5,708 nt of DNA, taken from assembly GCA_027057185.1 (NCBI GenBank), contig JALUJE010000010.1, positions 1 to 5,708 on the forward strand. Direction: 5' to 3'. The position numbers were made by a program, and so were the translations under genes. The notes under the pieces are model-generated. The model saw only the letters and a program-made list of their open reading frames with translations. It ran no database searches and was not told the DNA's origin. This document shows positions 1 through 5,708 of this stretch, piece by piece (positions within the stretch are counted from its first letter, which is position 1; each line of letters opens with the position of its first letter). The DNA is from Helicobacteraceae bacterium (lineage in GTDB: Bacteria > Campylobacterota > Campylobacteria > Campylobacterales > Sulfurimonadaceae).

Positions 1-155
1 GTCTTTAAAATATCCATCATATCGCTCATGTCAAGAGCCTTGACAGAACCTACGGTACCAACCGGCATAAACACCGGTGTCTGAATGGTTGAATGTGCCG
101 TGGTAATACTGCATGCACGCGCCTTACCACTGGTTGCTTCAACATGAAATTCCAT
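1..155 (-). CDS. tgt: Queuine tRNA-guanine transglycosylase, N-terminal fragment (partial)
   Basis: The reverse strand reads 51 codons from an ATG at 155 and runs off the left edge. Bacterial Tgt exchanges guanine-34 for preQ1 in the anticodon of tRNAs Asp, Asn, His and Tyr, a cytosolic step of queuosine synthesis. The visible N-terminus begins [13 protein letters not shown]. At residues 26-41 it carries the diagnostic [16 protein letters not shown] stretch (family form TPvFMPVGT.gtVKal), which in this family leads into the substrate-binding part of the TIM barrel. The catalytic aspartates and the zinc site lie outside the window. The ATG is preferred because AAGG sits 6 nt upstream and because the expected family N-terminus starts there. 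The gene is divergent from the COG3400/aroB operon. Identification is firm despite the short fragment. Confidence 0.93.
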   Translation of the reverse strand, partial: MEFHVEATSGKARACSITTAHSTIQTPVFMPVGTVGSVKALDMSDMMDILK

Positions 156-161
156 GAACGA

Positions 162-165
162 CCTT
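162..165 (-). promoter_or_regulatory. Ribosome binding site of tgt
   Basis: On the minus strand AAGG lies 6 nt before the ATG at 155. It is a short but well-placed Shine-Dalgarno core and supports that start codon. Confidence 0.6.
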
Positions 166-182
166 ATCTGTTTAAGTGTGGT

Positions 183-191
183 ATTTTAACA
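183..191 (-). promoter_or_regulatory. Extended -10 promoter candidate for tgt
   Basis: The minus strand reads TGTTAAAAT, an extended -10 of the form TGnTAnAAT. No -35 hexamer is seen at the usual spacing; a TTTACA at 211-216 is about 22 nt away, which is too far. Lack of a conserved -35 is normal for the housekeeping sigma factor of Campylobacterota. Transcription would start near 175, giving a leader of about 20 nt. This is inferred from sequence only. Confidence 0.55.
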
Positions 192-267
192 CAAATCAGC
201 GAGTAGGATTTGTAAAGTAAGCATGTAAATTATGATGTGCTTTAGAACCGTTGTGTGTTAGTCCGTT

Positions 268-288
268 TGCCTAAGGTTACTGGAGGCA
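268..288. repeat. Small dyad TGCCT-N11-AGGCA, possible operator
   Basis: TGCCT (268-272) and AGGCA (284-288) are perfect 5-base inverted arms separated by 11 bases. The dyad is centred about 20 bp upstream of the plus-strand -10 candidate, where a -35 element or an activator site would lie. Arms this short can occur by chance, and no cognate regulator is visible in the window. The 156-339 intergenic region otherwise shows only the two promoter candidates. Confidence 0.25.
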
Positions 289-294
289 CCCTTG

Positions 295-303
295 TGATAA
301 AAT
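295..303 (+). promoter_or_regulatory. Extended -10 promoter candidate for the COG3400-aroB-mscS-mtaB operon
   Basis: TGATAAAAT matches the extended -10 form TGnTAnAAT and has the same TAAAAT hexamer as the divergent tgt candidate. No recognisable -35 lies 16-18 nt upstream. Transcription would begin near 310 and leave about 30 nt of leader before the ATG at 340. The start codon is preceded only by weak purine runs (AGG at 323-325, GAG at 328-330), so initiation there may be modest. Confidence 0.5.
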
Positions 304-339
304 CGCGCCATTAAAATTGCACAGGTTGAGTCGTAAAGA

Positions 340-1743
340 ATGAAAAAAATCCTTATTATTAGTGATGGTGCTATAGGAACACGTTTTATAGAACGTGTGA
401 TTAATACCTATTCCAAAGATAATATTTACTATGTGGTTCAGATGCGTGCCAAACATTTTGATAATGTTGATCCCAGTAAATTTAAGTTTTTTGAGTTTGA
501 TCCAACCAGTCTTTCCAAGCTTGCCAATCTATTGAAAATGGAGTTTGTTCAAGCTGTGATGGCCATGGAAATTCCTAGTGATATTATGAATACACTCAAA
601 AATATCCGAACGCTTAAACAGCAGTTGAGTGTGGTCGTGCTCGATCAGTGGGGACTCGAAATTGATGACAGTTACGTCTCTATTGTCAACGCAAATGACC
701 TGTTAGCCTCGCACCTACTGGATTTTTTGCCCAATGTACCCGTCATTGCACAGAATGTCGGCCTGGGCGAGGGAGAGATCATGGAGGTACTCGTGCCTTT
801 TGGTAGTTCGTTTGTCTACCGTCATTTAGGCGCTATAGAACAGAAAAGCTGGCAGATTGCCGCCATTTATCGTGATCGTAAGCTGGTTTTTCCCAATGCC
901 AAGCGAATGATTCATCCCAATGATATTTTGCTGCTTATTGGTGATCCTTTGGTATTGAAATCGGTTTACCGTGCAATAAAACGGGAGTTAGGACAGTTTC
1001 CAGCACCCTATGGATCTGCATTGTATCTTTATCTGGACATGATTTATGATGATAACTCCTATTTGGACGATCTCTTGCAGCAGGCGCTTTATGTAAAAGA
1101 GCAGTTGCATAAAGAGCTCATTATTAAAATAACAAACCCGGGTAATTTGGATCAAATAGCAAAGATCAAAGCACTGCGTCGGGATGATATTACCATAGAT
1201 ATCAGCTATCTTTCAGAAGGAAAAGTAGCATTATTTTCTGATATTAAAAAATATCATGTTGGTTTGCTACTGGTGACGAGTGCTCTTTTTAAAGATGTGA
1301 CAACACGGCGTGCCCTTTATGAGAGTGGTATTCCCGTACTGAAACTTTCACAGAAACTTCTTGCCGACATTAAAAGCTCGGTGATTATTTTAACGGAAAA
1401 TAAAGAGTTAGAAAAGGTCTCTACTACCATTTTTGATTTCTCCTCTCAGTTGGGACTGAATATTGAGCTGATAAATAATATTAACGAGCCTCAAACCGAG
1501 CGTCAGGAGGTCATTGAGCATTTTAAAAACCTCTCTTCTATCTTTTCAAAATCTATTAAAGTTCTGGATGTCGAGAATAACCAGATTCGTACTCTGGAAA
1601 AACGTGAAAACTTTTTGCACTGTATGCCGTTTTCTGAAAAAATTGCATCGCGAAATATACTTTCATTTCTTTCTACTGACAGTGAAAAACTTTACTATCG
1701 TCTCGATGCCTACCATCAGCTTTTTGTTCCCGTTCGCATCTAA
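340..1743 (+). CDS. COG3400-type protein with TrkA-N-like and RCK_C domains
   Basis: This 467-aa protein has no signal peptide or membrane span, so it should be cytosolic. Residues 3-16 form a Rossmann beta-turn-alpha start (KILIISDGAIGTRF) with a degenerate glycine motif, heading a TrkA-N-like domain to about residue 130. Residues 141-213 form a typical RCK_C (TrkA-C) domain: GEIMEVLVPFGSSFV, a short strand pattern, then HPNDILLLIGDP. In K+ uptake and ligand-gated channel systems such modules bind nucleotides or small ligands and gate a membrane partner. Residues about 225-467 form an additional mixed alpha/beta region that I cannot assign. The family is uncharacterised; I recall H. pylori HP0282 as the ortholog. 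It is first in the plus-strand run, 90 nt before aroB. The partner is unknown, and no Trk/Ktr membrane subunit is present here. Domain assignment is confident, function is not. Confidence 0.8.
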   Translation: MKKILIISDGAIGTRFIERVINTYSKDNIYYVVQMRAKHFDNVDPSKFKFFEFDPTSLSKLANLLKMEFVQAVMAMEIPSDIMNTLKNIRTLKQQLSVVVLDQWGLEIDDSYVSIVNANDLLASHLLDFLPNVPVIAQNVGLGEGEIMEVLVPFGSSFVYRHLGAIEQKSWQIAAIYRDRKLVFPNAKRMIHPNDILLLIGDPLVLKSVYRAIKRELGQFPAPYGSALYLYLDMIYDDNSYLDDLLQQALYVKEQLHKELIIKITNPGNLDQIAKIKALRRDDITIDISYLSEGKVALFSDIKKYHVGLLLVTSALFKDVTTRRALYESGIPVLKLSQKLLADIKSSVIILTENKELEKVSTTIFDFSSQLGLNIELINNINEPQTERQEVIEHFKNLSSIFSKSIKVLDVENNQIRTLEKRENFLHCMPFSEKIASRNILSFLSTDSEKLYYRLDAYHQLFVPVRI

Positions 1744-1792
1744 TTCTTAAGTAACGAAGCCTCCTGCTTCCATTTTCACCGTTATTTAAGAG
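1744..1792 (+). promoter_or_regulatory. Long stem-loop between the COG3400 gene and aroB
   Basis: CTTAAGTAACG (1746-1756) and CGTTATTTAAG (1780-1790) pair over 11 positions with one G-U wobble. Two further pairs (T1745-A1791 and T1744-G1792) extend the stem to about 13. Inside it, AAGC (1757-1760) and GCTT (1766-1769) form a small hairpin with a five-base CTCCT loop stacked on the main stem. The element starts directly after the COG3400 stop codon. No T tract follows, so it is not a standard intrinsic terminator. It could be an mRNA processing or stabilising element, a partial attenuator, or a protein-binding palindrome ahead of aroB. The pairing is seen directly; the role is inference. Confidence 0.6.
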
Positions 1793-1807
1793 AATACAAA
1801 GTATTAT
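1793..1807 (+). promoter_or_regulatory. AATAC/GTATT mini-dyad overlapping a weak -10-like TATTAT
   Basis: AATAC (1793-1797) and GTATT (1801-1805) are perfect inverted arms around AAA. The right arm overlaps TATTAT (1802-1807), a possible -10 for aroB that would start transcription near 1814. There is no TG extension and no -35, and the region is A+T rich, so this may be chance. If real, it would give aroB and the downstream genes a second promoter. Confidence 0.25.
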
Positions 1808-1825
1808 AAACAGATAAAAATTATT

Positions 1826-1832
1826 GGATAGG
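1826..1832 (+). promoter_or_regulatory. Ribosome binding site of aroB
   Basis: GGATAGG lies just before the ATG at 1834. The GGA part is 5 nt from the start codon. It supports that start, which also gives the usual AroB N-terminus. Confidence 0.5.
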
Positions 1833-1833
1833 T

Positions 1834-2880
1834 ATGATTGTTGATATTGCACTGAAAAAAGAGGTAGATCATTCGTATGAGATTGTTATTGATGCGTTAC
1901 CGCAACTCACTTTTGATCGAAAGGTTGCTATAGTTACCAATCCTAAGGTAGCCGGATTGCATCTAAAGTATCTGCTAGATAATCTTCGCGCAGATGAACT
2001 CTATATTATTACCGTTCCCGATGGTGAGATGTATAAAAACCAGGTGAGTATCGATGCCATCGTCGAGCGGCTTTTTGACCATCGTTTTAACCGCAATTCA
2101 TTGCTAATTGCTTTTGGTGGCGGTGTCATTGGTGACATGACGGGTTTTGCAGCAAGCATATACCAGCGTGGCATTGATTTTATACAAATTCCTACAACAC
2201 TGCTCTCTCAGGTTGATGCAAGTGTCGGAGGTAAGACGGGCATTAACAACCGTTACGGAAAAAATCTTATTGGGGCATTTCATCAACCGCAGGCGGTCTA
2301 TATTGACCCGTATTTTCTGAAAACGCTGCCACAACGTGAGTTTAGTGCAGGGGTTGCCGAAATTGTTAAAATGGCCGTGACGTTCAATAACGAATTTTTC
2401 GAATTTCTGGAACAGGCCGACTTGAGTGAAGAGCAGATACTAACTAGAGTCTTGGCACAGGCAGTACAGACTAAAGCATGGGTGGTTTCTCAAGATGAGA
2501 AAGAGCGGGGGTTACGGGCGGCACTAAATTATGGGCACACCTTTGGACATGTGATTGAAAAAGAGACACACTATAAAACGTACCTTCACGGCGAAGCAGT
2601 GGGTATAGGTATGGTTATGGCAAACCGGCTTGCGCTTGAGCTGGGATGGATGAATGATTCGCAAGTGCATCGCATTACCAGATTGCTTGAAAAACATAAG
2701 ATTCCGACCACCTATGTTATTACAGACGTCGATGCCTTCTATGAGACTTTTTATCTCGATAAAAAGAGTAGTGACACGACTATAAAATTCATATTGCCGC
2801 GCGGCATCGGTAATGTGGAGATAACTGATGCTATAGATGAAGCGACAGTAAAGGGTGTTCTTGAAGGGTTTGTAACGTAA
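1834..2880 (+). CDS. aroB: 3-dehydroquinate synthase
   Basis: AroB converts DAHP to 3-dehydroquinate, the second step of the shikimate pathway to aromatic amino acids, in the cytosol with NAD+ and a divalent metal (zinc or cobalt). The 348-aa length is normal for bacterial AroB. The N-terminal NAD-binding half has GGGVIGD (95-101) and IPTTLLSQVDASVGGKTGIN (119-138). The metal ligands are E176 (in GVAEIVKM), H235 (in NYGHTFGH) and H252 (in LHGEAVGIGM). Matching to the characterised Aspergillus enzyme by motif, substrate-contacting K134, N144, K179, K214, R228, N232, H239 and K318 are also present, so the enzyme should be active. Its stop codon overlaps the channel gene start by one base (TAATG), indicating translational coupling. 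The 90-nt leader upstream holds a strong stem-loop. Confidence 0.97.
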   Translation: MIVDIALKKEVDHSYEIVIDALPQLTFDRKVAIVTNPKVAGLHLKYLLDNLRADELYIITVPDGEMYKNQVSIDAIVERLFDHRFNRNSLLIAFGGGVIGDMTGFAASIYQRGIDFIQIPTTLLSQVDASVGGKTGINNRYGKNLIGAFHQPQAVYIDPYFLKTLPQREFSAGVAEIVKMAVTFNNEFFEFLEQADLSEEQILTRVLAQAVQTKAWVVSQDEKERGLRAALNYGHTFGHVIEKETHYKTYLHGEAVGIGMVMANRLALELGWMNDSQVHRITRLLEKHKIPTTYVITDVDAFYETFYLDKKSSDTTIKFILPRGIGNVEITDAIDEATVKGVLEGFVT

Positions 2881-4574
2881 TGAAGCAATGTATTATTGTA
2901 CTATTTCTATTGTGTATGAGTATGTGTTCTACTGCAATAGCCGTCTCCTCGGACGTCAATGGTAGTGCTGAAGTGAACACAACGGCGCAGGAGAAGCACC
3001 CCATCATCTCACACCAACAGGAGTTAGACAATACGCGTCACAATAACCGGAAGAAAAATGCACTGATTCGTGAACTACGAAACAATATTGTATTGAGTAA
3101 TAAAGAACTCGAACGTGATAGTATCTGGACAAAAAAATATAGTTCCTACTTAACCTATATTGAGGTCAAAAAAGATTTGGTACGCCTTCAAGAAAAGATT
3201 GACAGGCTGACGAAAAGTGGTGAAAGTATTGAAGACAGTGATACCATTGATTCTCTTTTAGCGAAGAAAAAACTTTTAACTGATCAGATTGAGTTGTTGA
3301 AAGGGCATGGAAAAACGCCATTTGCATCATTGTTAAAACCTGAAAAAATTGAAGAATATCCTAAAATAGAAAACCCCATAGAAATTTTTACAGGACTCTC
3401 TTTTATTAAGCGGATGCATGAAATGTATGCTTCATATGTCAACCGCGAATATGAGATGCGTACATTGATCGTTCATCTGCGAAACAAGGTCAAAAACTAT
3501 GAAAAGCTCTCACAGCTCGGCGCATTAACAGATGCAGAAGAGCAGCGGGTATATCGGGCAGCAGTCAAACAGTTGAAGACGTTTGAACGTACACTCGAGA
3601 CTCTTGAGTTGACCGATGAACTTTATAAAAAACGTATTGAAGCCATTGAAGTAGAAATCAACAAAGATATTGAAACCCAGCTAGTGGAGTTGGCAAATAT
3701 TGTCATTGTTATTGTAGTGCTTCTTATTGTCTTTTTTCTTGCTAAGTTGATTGCACGTAAATATTTGGTTGACAATGAGCGGTTCTATATGATCAATAAA
3801 GTCATCAATTTTATTAATTTTCTTCTCATCTTTTTTGTACTGCTGTTTGCCTATATTGACAATGCCGGTTACATTGTTACGGTGCTTGGTTTTGCTTCAG
3901 CGGGTATTGCCATTGCGATGAAAGACTGGTTTATGAGTATTTTAGGTTGGTTGGTCATTGTCTTGGGAGGTTCCATTCATACTGGAGATCGGGTTCGAGT
4001 CGATAAAGACGGTATGCTCTATGTTGGGGATGTATTGGATATTTCATTGCTGCGCATTACGATTTTAGAAGATATTACCTTGACCACCTACAAACATAAC
4101 CGACGGGCAGGGCGTATTATTTTTATTCCCAATAACTATGTTTTTACCTCTATGATTGCAAACTATTCCCATGCCTCTTTAAAAACGGTATGGGACGGTA
4201 TTGACATTACCATTACATTTGAATCGAACCATAAAAAGGCATTGCACATTGCCAAAGAGATTACCCGTAAGTACTCTAAAGGATACACCGACATTACCAG
4301 AAAACAGCTCAATAAATTGCGCAATCAGTACAATTTAAAAAACACCAATGTGGAGCCACGAATTTTTTCGTTTATTGAGCCAAACGGAGTGCAGATCAGT
4401 TCGTGGTATTTGACCAACGCCTATGCGACATTAACACTTCGCAGTACAATTTCAACGGAAATATTAGATGCCTTCTTGGCGGAAAGTGATATTGAAATTG
4501 CCTATCCTACACAAAAGCTTCATTTGAGTAACAGTGACAATCAGTTACGCATGGAAGAGGTTGATAGTATATGA
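2880..4574 (+). CDS. MscS-family mechanosensitive channel with large periplasmic N-terminal region
   Basis: This is a 564-aa inner-membrane channel of the small-conductance mechanosensitive type, expected to open under membrane tension and release solutes on osmotic downshock. Residues 1-21 look like a Sec signal peptide, with probable cleavage after AIA (19-21). Residues about 45-265 are charged, helix-rich and heptad-like (90-140 and 180-265), probably a coiled-coil periplasmic region. Membrane segments follow at about 269-290, 308-326 and 330-362. The last is the pore helix, rich in Gly/Ala (GFASAGIAIAMKDW, 337-350) with G356 near the expected kink. The beta domain follows, with HTGDRVRV (367-374) and IPNNYVFTSMIANYS (416-430). 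The C-terminus carries IEIAYPTQ (538-545), the usual MscS-type ending. AAGG at 2864-2867 is the best ribosome site. E. coli MscS is only 286 aa, so this is a long relative. The exact gating stimulus is unknown. Confidence 0.9.
   Translation: MKQCIIVLFLLCMSMCSTAIAVSSDVNGSAEVNTTAQEKHPIISHQQELDNTRHNNRKKNALIRELRNNIVLSNKELERDSIWTKKYSSYLTYIEVKKDLVRLQEKIDRLTKSGESIEDSDTIDSLLAKKKLLTDQIELLKGHGKTPFASLLKPEKIEEYPKIENPIEIFTGLSFIKRMHEMYASYVNREYEMRTLIVHLRNKVKNYEKLSQLGALTDAEEQRVYRAAVKQLKTFERTLETLELTDELYKKRIEAIEVEINKDIETQLVELANIVIVIVVLLIVFFLAKLIARKYLVDNERFYMINKVINFINFLLIFFVLLFAYIDNAGYIVTVLGFASAGIAIAMKDWFMSILGWLVIVLGGSIHTGDRVRVDKDGMLYVGDVLDISLLRITILEDITLTTYKHNRRAGRIIFIPNNYVFTSMIANYSHASLKTVWDGIDITITFESNHKKALHIAKEITRKYSKGYTDITRKQLNKLRNQYNLKNTNVEPRIFSFIEPNGVQISSWYLTNAYATLTLRSTISTEILDAFLAESDIEIAYPTQKLHLSNSDNQLRMEEVDSI
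4553..4560 (+). promoter_or_regulatory. Ribosome binding site of mtaB inside the channel gene
   Basis: GGAAGAGG lies within the last codons of the channel gene, 10 nt before the ATG at 4571. It fixes the mtaB start and fits coupled translation through the ATGA overlap. Confidence 0.65.
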
Positions 4575-5708
4575 AAAAGGTCTTTTTCAAAACCTTTGGA
4601 TGCCGCACCAATGTGTTTGATTCTCAGGTAATGATGAGTCGCCTTGAAGGATATGAAATCACACCAAACGAAGCCGATGCCGATGTGGTCGTAGTTAACT
4701 CTTGTACGGTAACCAATGGAGCAGACAGTAGTGTTCGGGGGTATGTCAATCAGCTTTACAATAAGGGTAATGTCAAAGTATTATTGACCGGATGCGGTGC
4801 TCATACTAAAGGAGAATCTTTATTGAAAGACAATAAAGTTTTCGGTGTGTTTGGTCAAAGTGAAAAAGAGAAGATCAATACCTTGTTAAATGCTTCCAAG
4901 CCTTTTTATGAATTGGGAGATCTTGATTTTATCGATAATAATATTGTTGATGACTTTGTCGGAAAGAGCCGAGCGTTTATTAAAATTCAAGAAGGATGTG
5001 ACTTTCGTTGTAGTTACTGCATTATTCCTTTTGTTCGTGGTGATGCCCGGAGCATGAACGAAGTGAATATCTTAAAACAGATAGCCAATCTTGCCGCCAA
5101 CGGCTTCGGTGAGTTTGTACTGACCGGAACTAATGTTGGTAGTTATGGCAAATCCGAGGGAAAAAATATTGCTTCACTGATGAAAAAAATAGCGCAGATT
5201 CGTGGTGTACGACGTATTCGTTTGGGTTCCATTGAACCTATTCAGATTGATGATGAATTTAAAGAAATACTCGATGAACCTTGGCTCGAAAAACATCTGC
5301 ATATTGCGCTACAGCATACTTCTAAAGAGATGTTGCGCATTATGAATCGTCGTAATAAGTTTGAGAGTGATCGCATACTTTTTCAAAATCTTGCAGACAA
5401 AGGTTTTGCGTTGGGTACCGATTTTATAGTGGCACACCCCGGAGAGAGTGATGCTTTATGGCGTGAAGCAATGATAAACCTCGAAACGCTGCCTCTGACG
5501 CATGTTCATGCTTTTACCTACTCCAGACGTGATGGTACCCCCTCGGCGTTGATGACGTCCTCGCTTAAGGGCACGGTTGCCAAAGCTCGTATGAAAGAGC
5601 TGCGGGCTATTGTTGATGCTAAAAATATCGCCTTTCGAAAGCAGTATCAGGGTACGTTGGAAGTGCTTGTCGAGAGTGTTAAGGAGGGGTGTTATCATGG
5701 ACTTGATC
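4571..5708 (+). CDS. mtaB: tRNA t6A37 methylthiotransferase MtaB (partial, 3' end outside window)
   Basis: The frame stays open for 379 codons from the ATG at 4571 to the right edge. MtaB is a radical-SAM enzyme that adds a methylthio group to t6A at position 37 of ANN-decoding tRNAs. The N-terminal MTTase domain begins KTFGCRTN and has the three cluster cysteines C11, C45 and C75. The radical-SAM core has C143-x3-C147-x2-C150 in EGCDFRCSYCIIP, followed by FVRG. A TRAM-like C-terminal segment begins near GTLEVLVES (361-369) and is cut by the window. TFGCRTN points to MtaB over MiaB (usually TFGCQMN) and RimO (usually LGCPKN). Two motifs are unusual: TGCGAHTK around C75, where GC.AQ is common, and LQHTS (247-251), where LQSGS is common. 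The start overlaps the channel stop by four bases. By recalled H. pylori order (HP0285-HP0286), ftsH may follow. Confidence 0.92.
   Translation, partial: MKKVFFKTFGCRTNVFDSQVMMSRLEGYEITPNEADADVVVVNSCTVTNGADSSVRGYVNQLYNKGNVKVLLTGCGAHTKGESLLKDNKVFGVFGQSEKEKINTLLNASKPFYELGDLDFIDNNIVDDFVGKSRAFIKIQEGCDFRCSYCIIPFVRGDARSMNEVNILKQIANLAANGFGEFVLTGTNVGSYGKSEGKNIASLMKKIAQIRGVRRIRLGSIEPIQIDDEFKEILDEPWLEKHLHIALQHTSKEMLRIMNRRNKFESDRILFQNLADKGFALGTDFIVAHPGESDALWREAMINLETLPLTHVHAFTYSRRDGTPSALMTSSLKGTVAKARMKELRAIVDAKNIAFRKQYQGTLEVLVESVKEGCYHGLD

Noticed and set aside
1514..1750. 78-aa open frame on the plus strand within the end of the COG3400 gene
   Set aside because: It overlaps a clearly conserved coding frame, has no ribosome site of note, and its composition looks like an out-of-frame reading.
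1746..1790. Rho-independent terminator after the COG3400 gene
   Set aside because: The stem is A+T rich in its outer half and is followed by AGAATACAAAG, not a T tract, so intrinsic termination is not supported.
1744..1833. A riboswitch or aromatic amino acid leader peptide controlling aroB
   Set aside because: The gap is only 90 nt, with no short frame rich in Trp, Phe or Tyr and no known aptamer pattern that I can recognise.
2104..2334. 76-aa open frame on the minus strand inside aroB
   Set aside because: It is antisense to the most conserved part of aroB, including the GGKTGIN motif, and has no recognisable domain.
2880..2942. Lipoprotein signal at the channel N-terminus (cysteines at residues 12 and 16)
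   Set aside because: The residues before each cysteine (FLLC, MSMC) do not fit a lipobox, and the AIA site at 19-21 fits ordinary signal peptidase cleavage better.
2831..3031. 66-aa open frame on the minus strand over the aroB/channel junction
   Set aside because: It is antisense to two coupled genes and the channel signal peptide, with no promoter or domain support.
5456..5698. 80-aa open frame on the minus strand inside mtaB
   Set aside because: The plus-strand frame is a clear radical-SAM methylthiotransferase through this region, so the minus frame is a shadow.
1..5708. Mobile element, CRISPR array, defence island or new multi-gene system
   Set aside because: All genes belong to conserved families in an order known from the phylum; there are no direct repeats, transposase or integrase genes, tRNA genes or abrupt composition shifts.

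Overview
The window looks like a chromosomal housekeeping segment of a member of the Campylobacterota (formerly Epsilonproteobacteria), probably a free-living Sulfurimonas- or Sulfurovum-like organism. The evidence is the gene order: divergent tgt, then a COG3400 TrkA/RCK-type protein, aroB, an MscS-family channel and an mtaB-type methylthiotransferase. From memory, this matches the Helicobacter pylori block HP0281-HP0285, which is followed by ftsH. Moderate A+T content, short leaders and -10-only promoter candidates fit the group. The genus assignment is inference.

Layout. Bases 1-155 hold the start of tgt (queuine tRNA-guanine transglycosylase) on the minus strand, running off the left edge. 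Bases 156-339 are a divergent intergenic region with one extended -10 candidate on each strand and a short dyad. From 340 to the right edge all genes are on the plus strand: the COG3400 protein (340-1743), a 90-nt gap with a long inverted repeat, aroB (1834-2880), an MscS-type channel with a large periplasmic N-terminal region (2880-4574), and the 5' 379 codons of mtaB (4571 to the edge). aroB and the channel gene share one base (TAATG). The channel gene and mtaB share four (ATGA). These three are therefore very likely co-transcribed and translationally coupled.

How the genes relate. aroB makes 3-dehydroquinate for the shikimate pathway. tgt and mtaB both modify the tRNA anticodon loop: queuosine at position 34, and ms2t6A at position 37. 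The COG3400 protein is a cytosolic RCK-type regulator of unknown partner, and the channel gene encodes a membrane tension-gated or osmotic-release pore. No single pathway joins them. The cluster appears to be a conserved lineage-specific operon, not a dedicated system. I found no mobile element, CRISPR array, RNA gene or defence system. The most notable points are the RCK-like protein sharing an operon with a long MscS channel, the strong stem-loop ahead of aroB, and departures from the usual MiaB-family motifs in MtaB.
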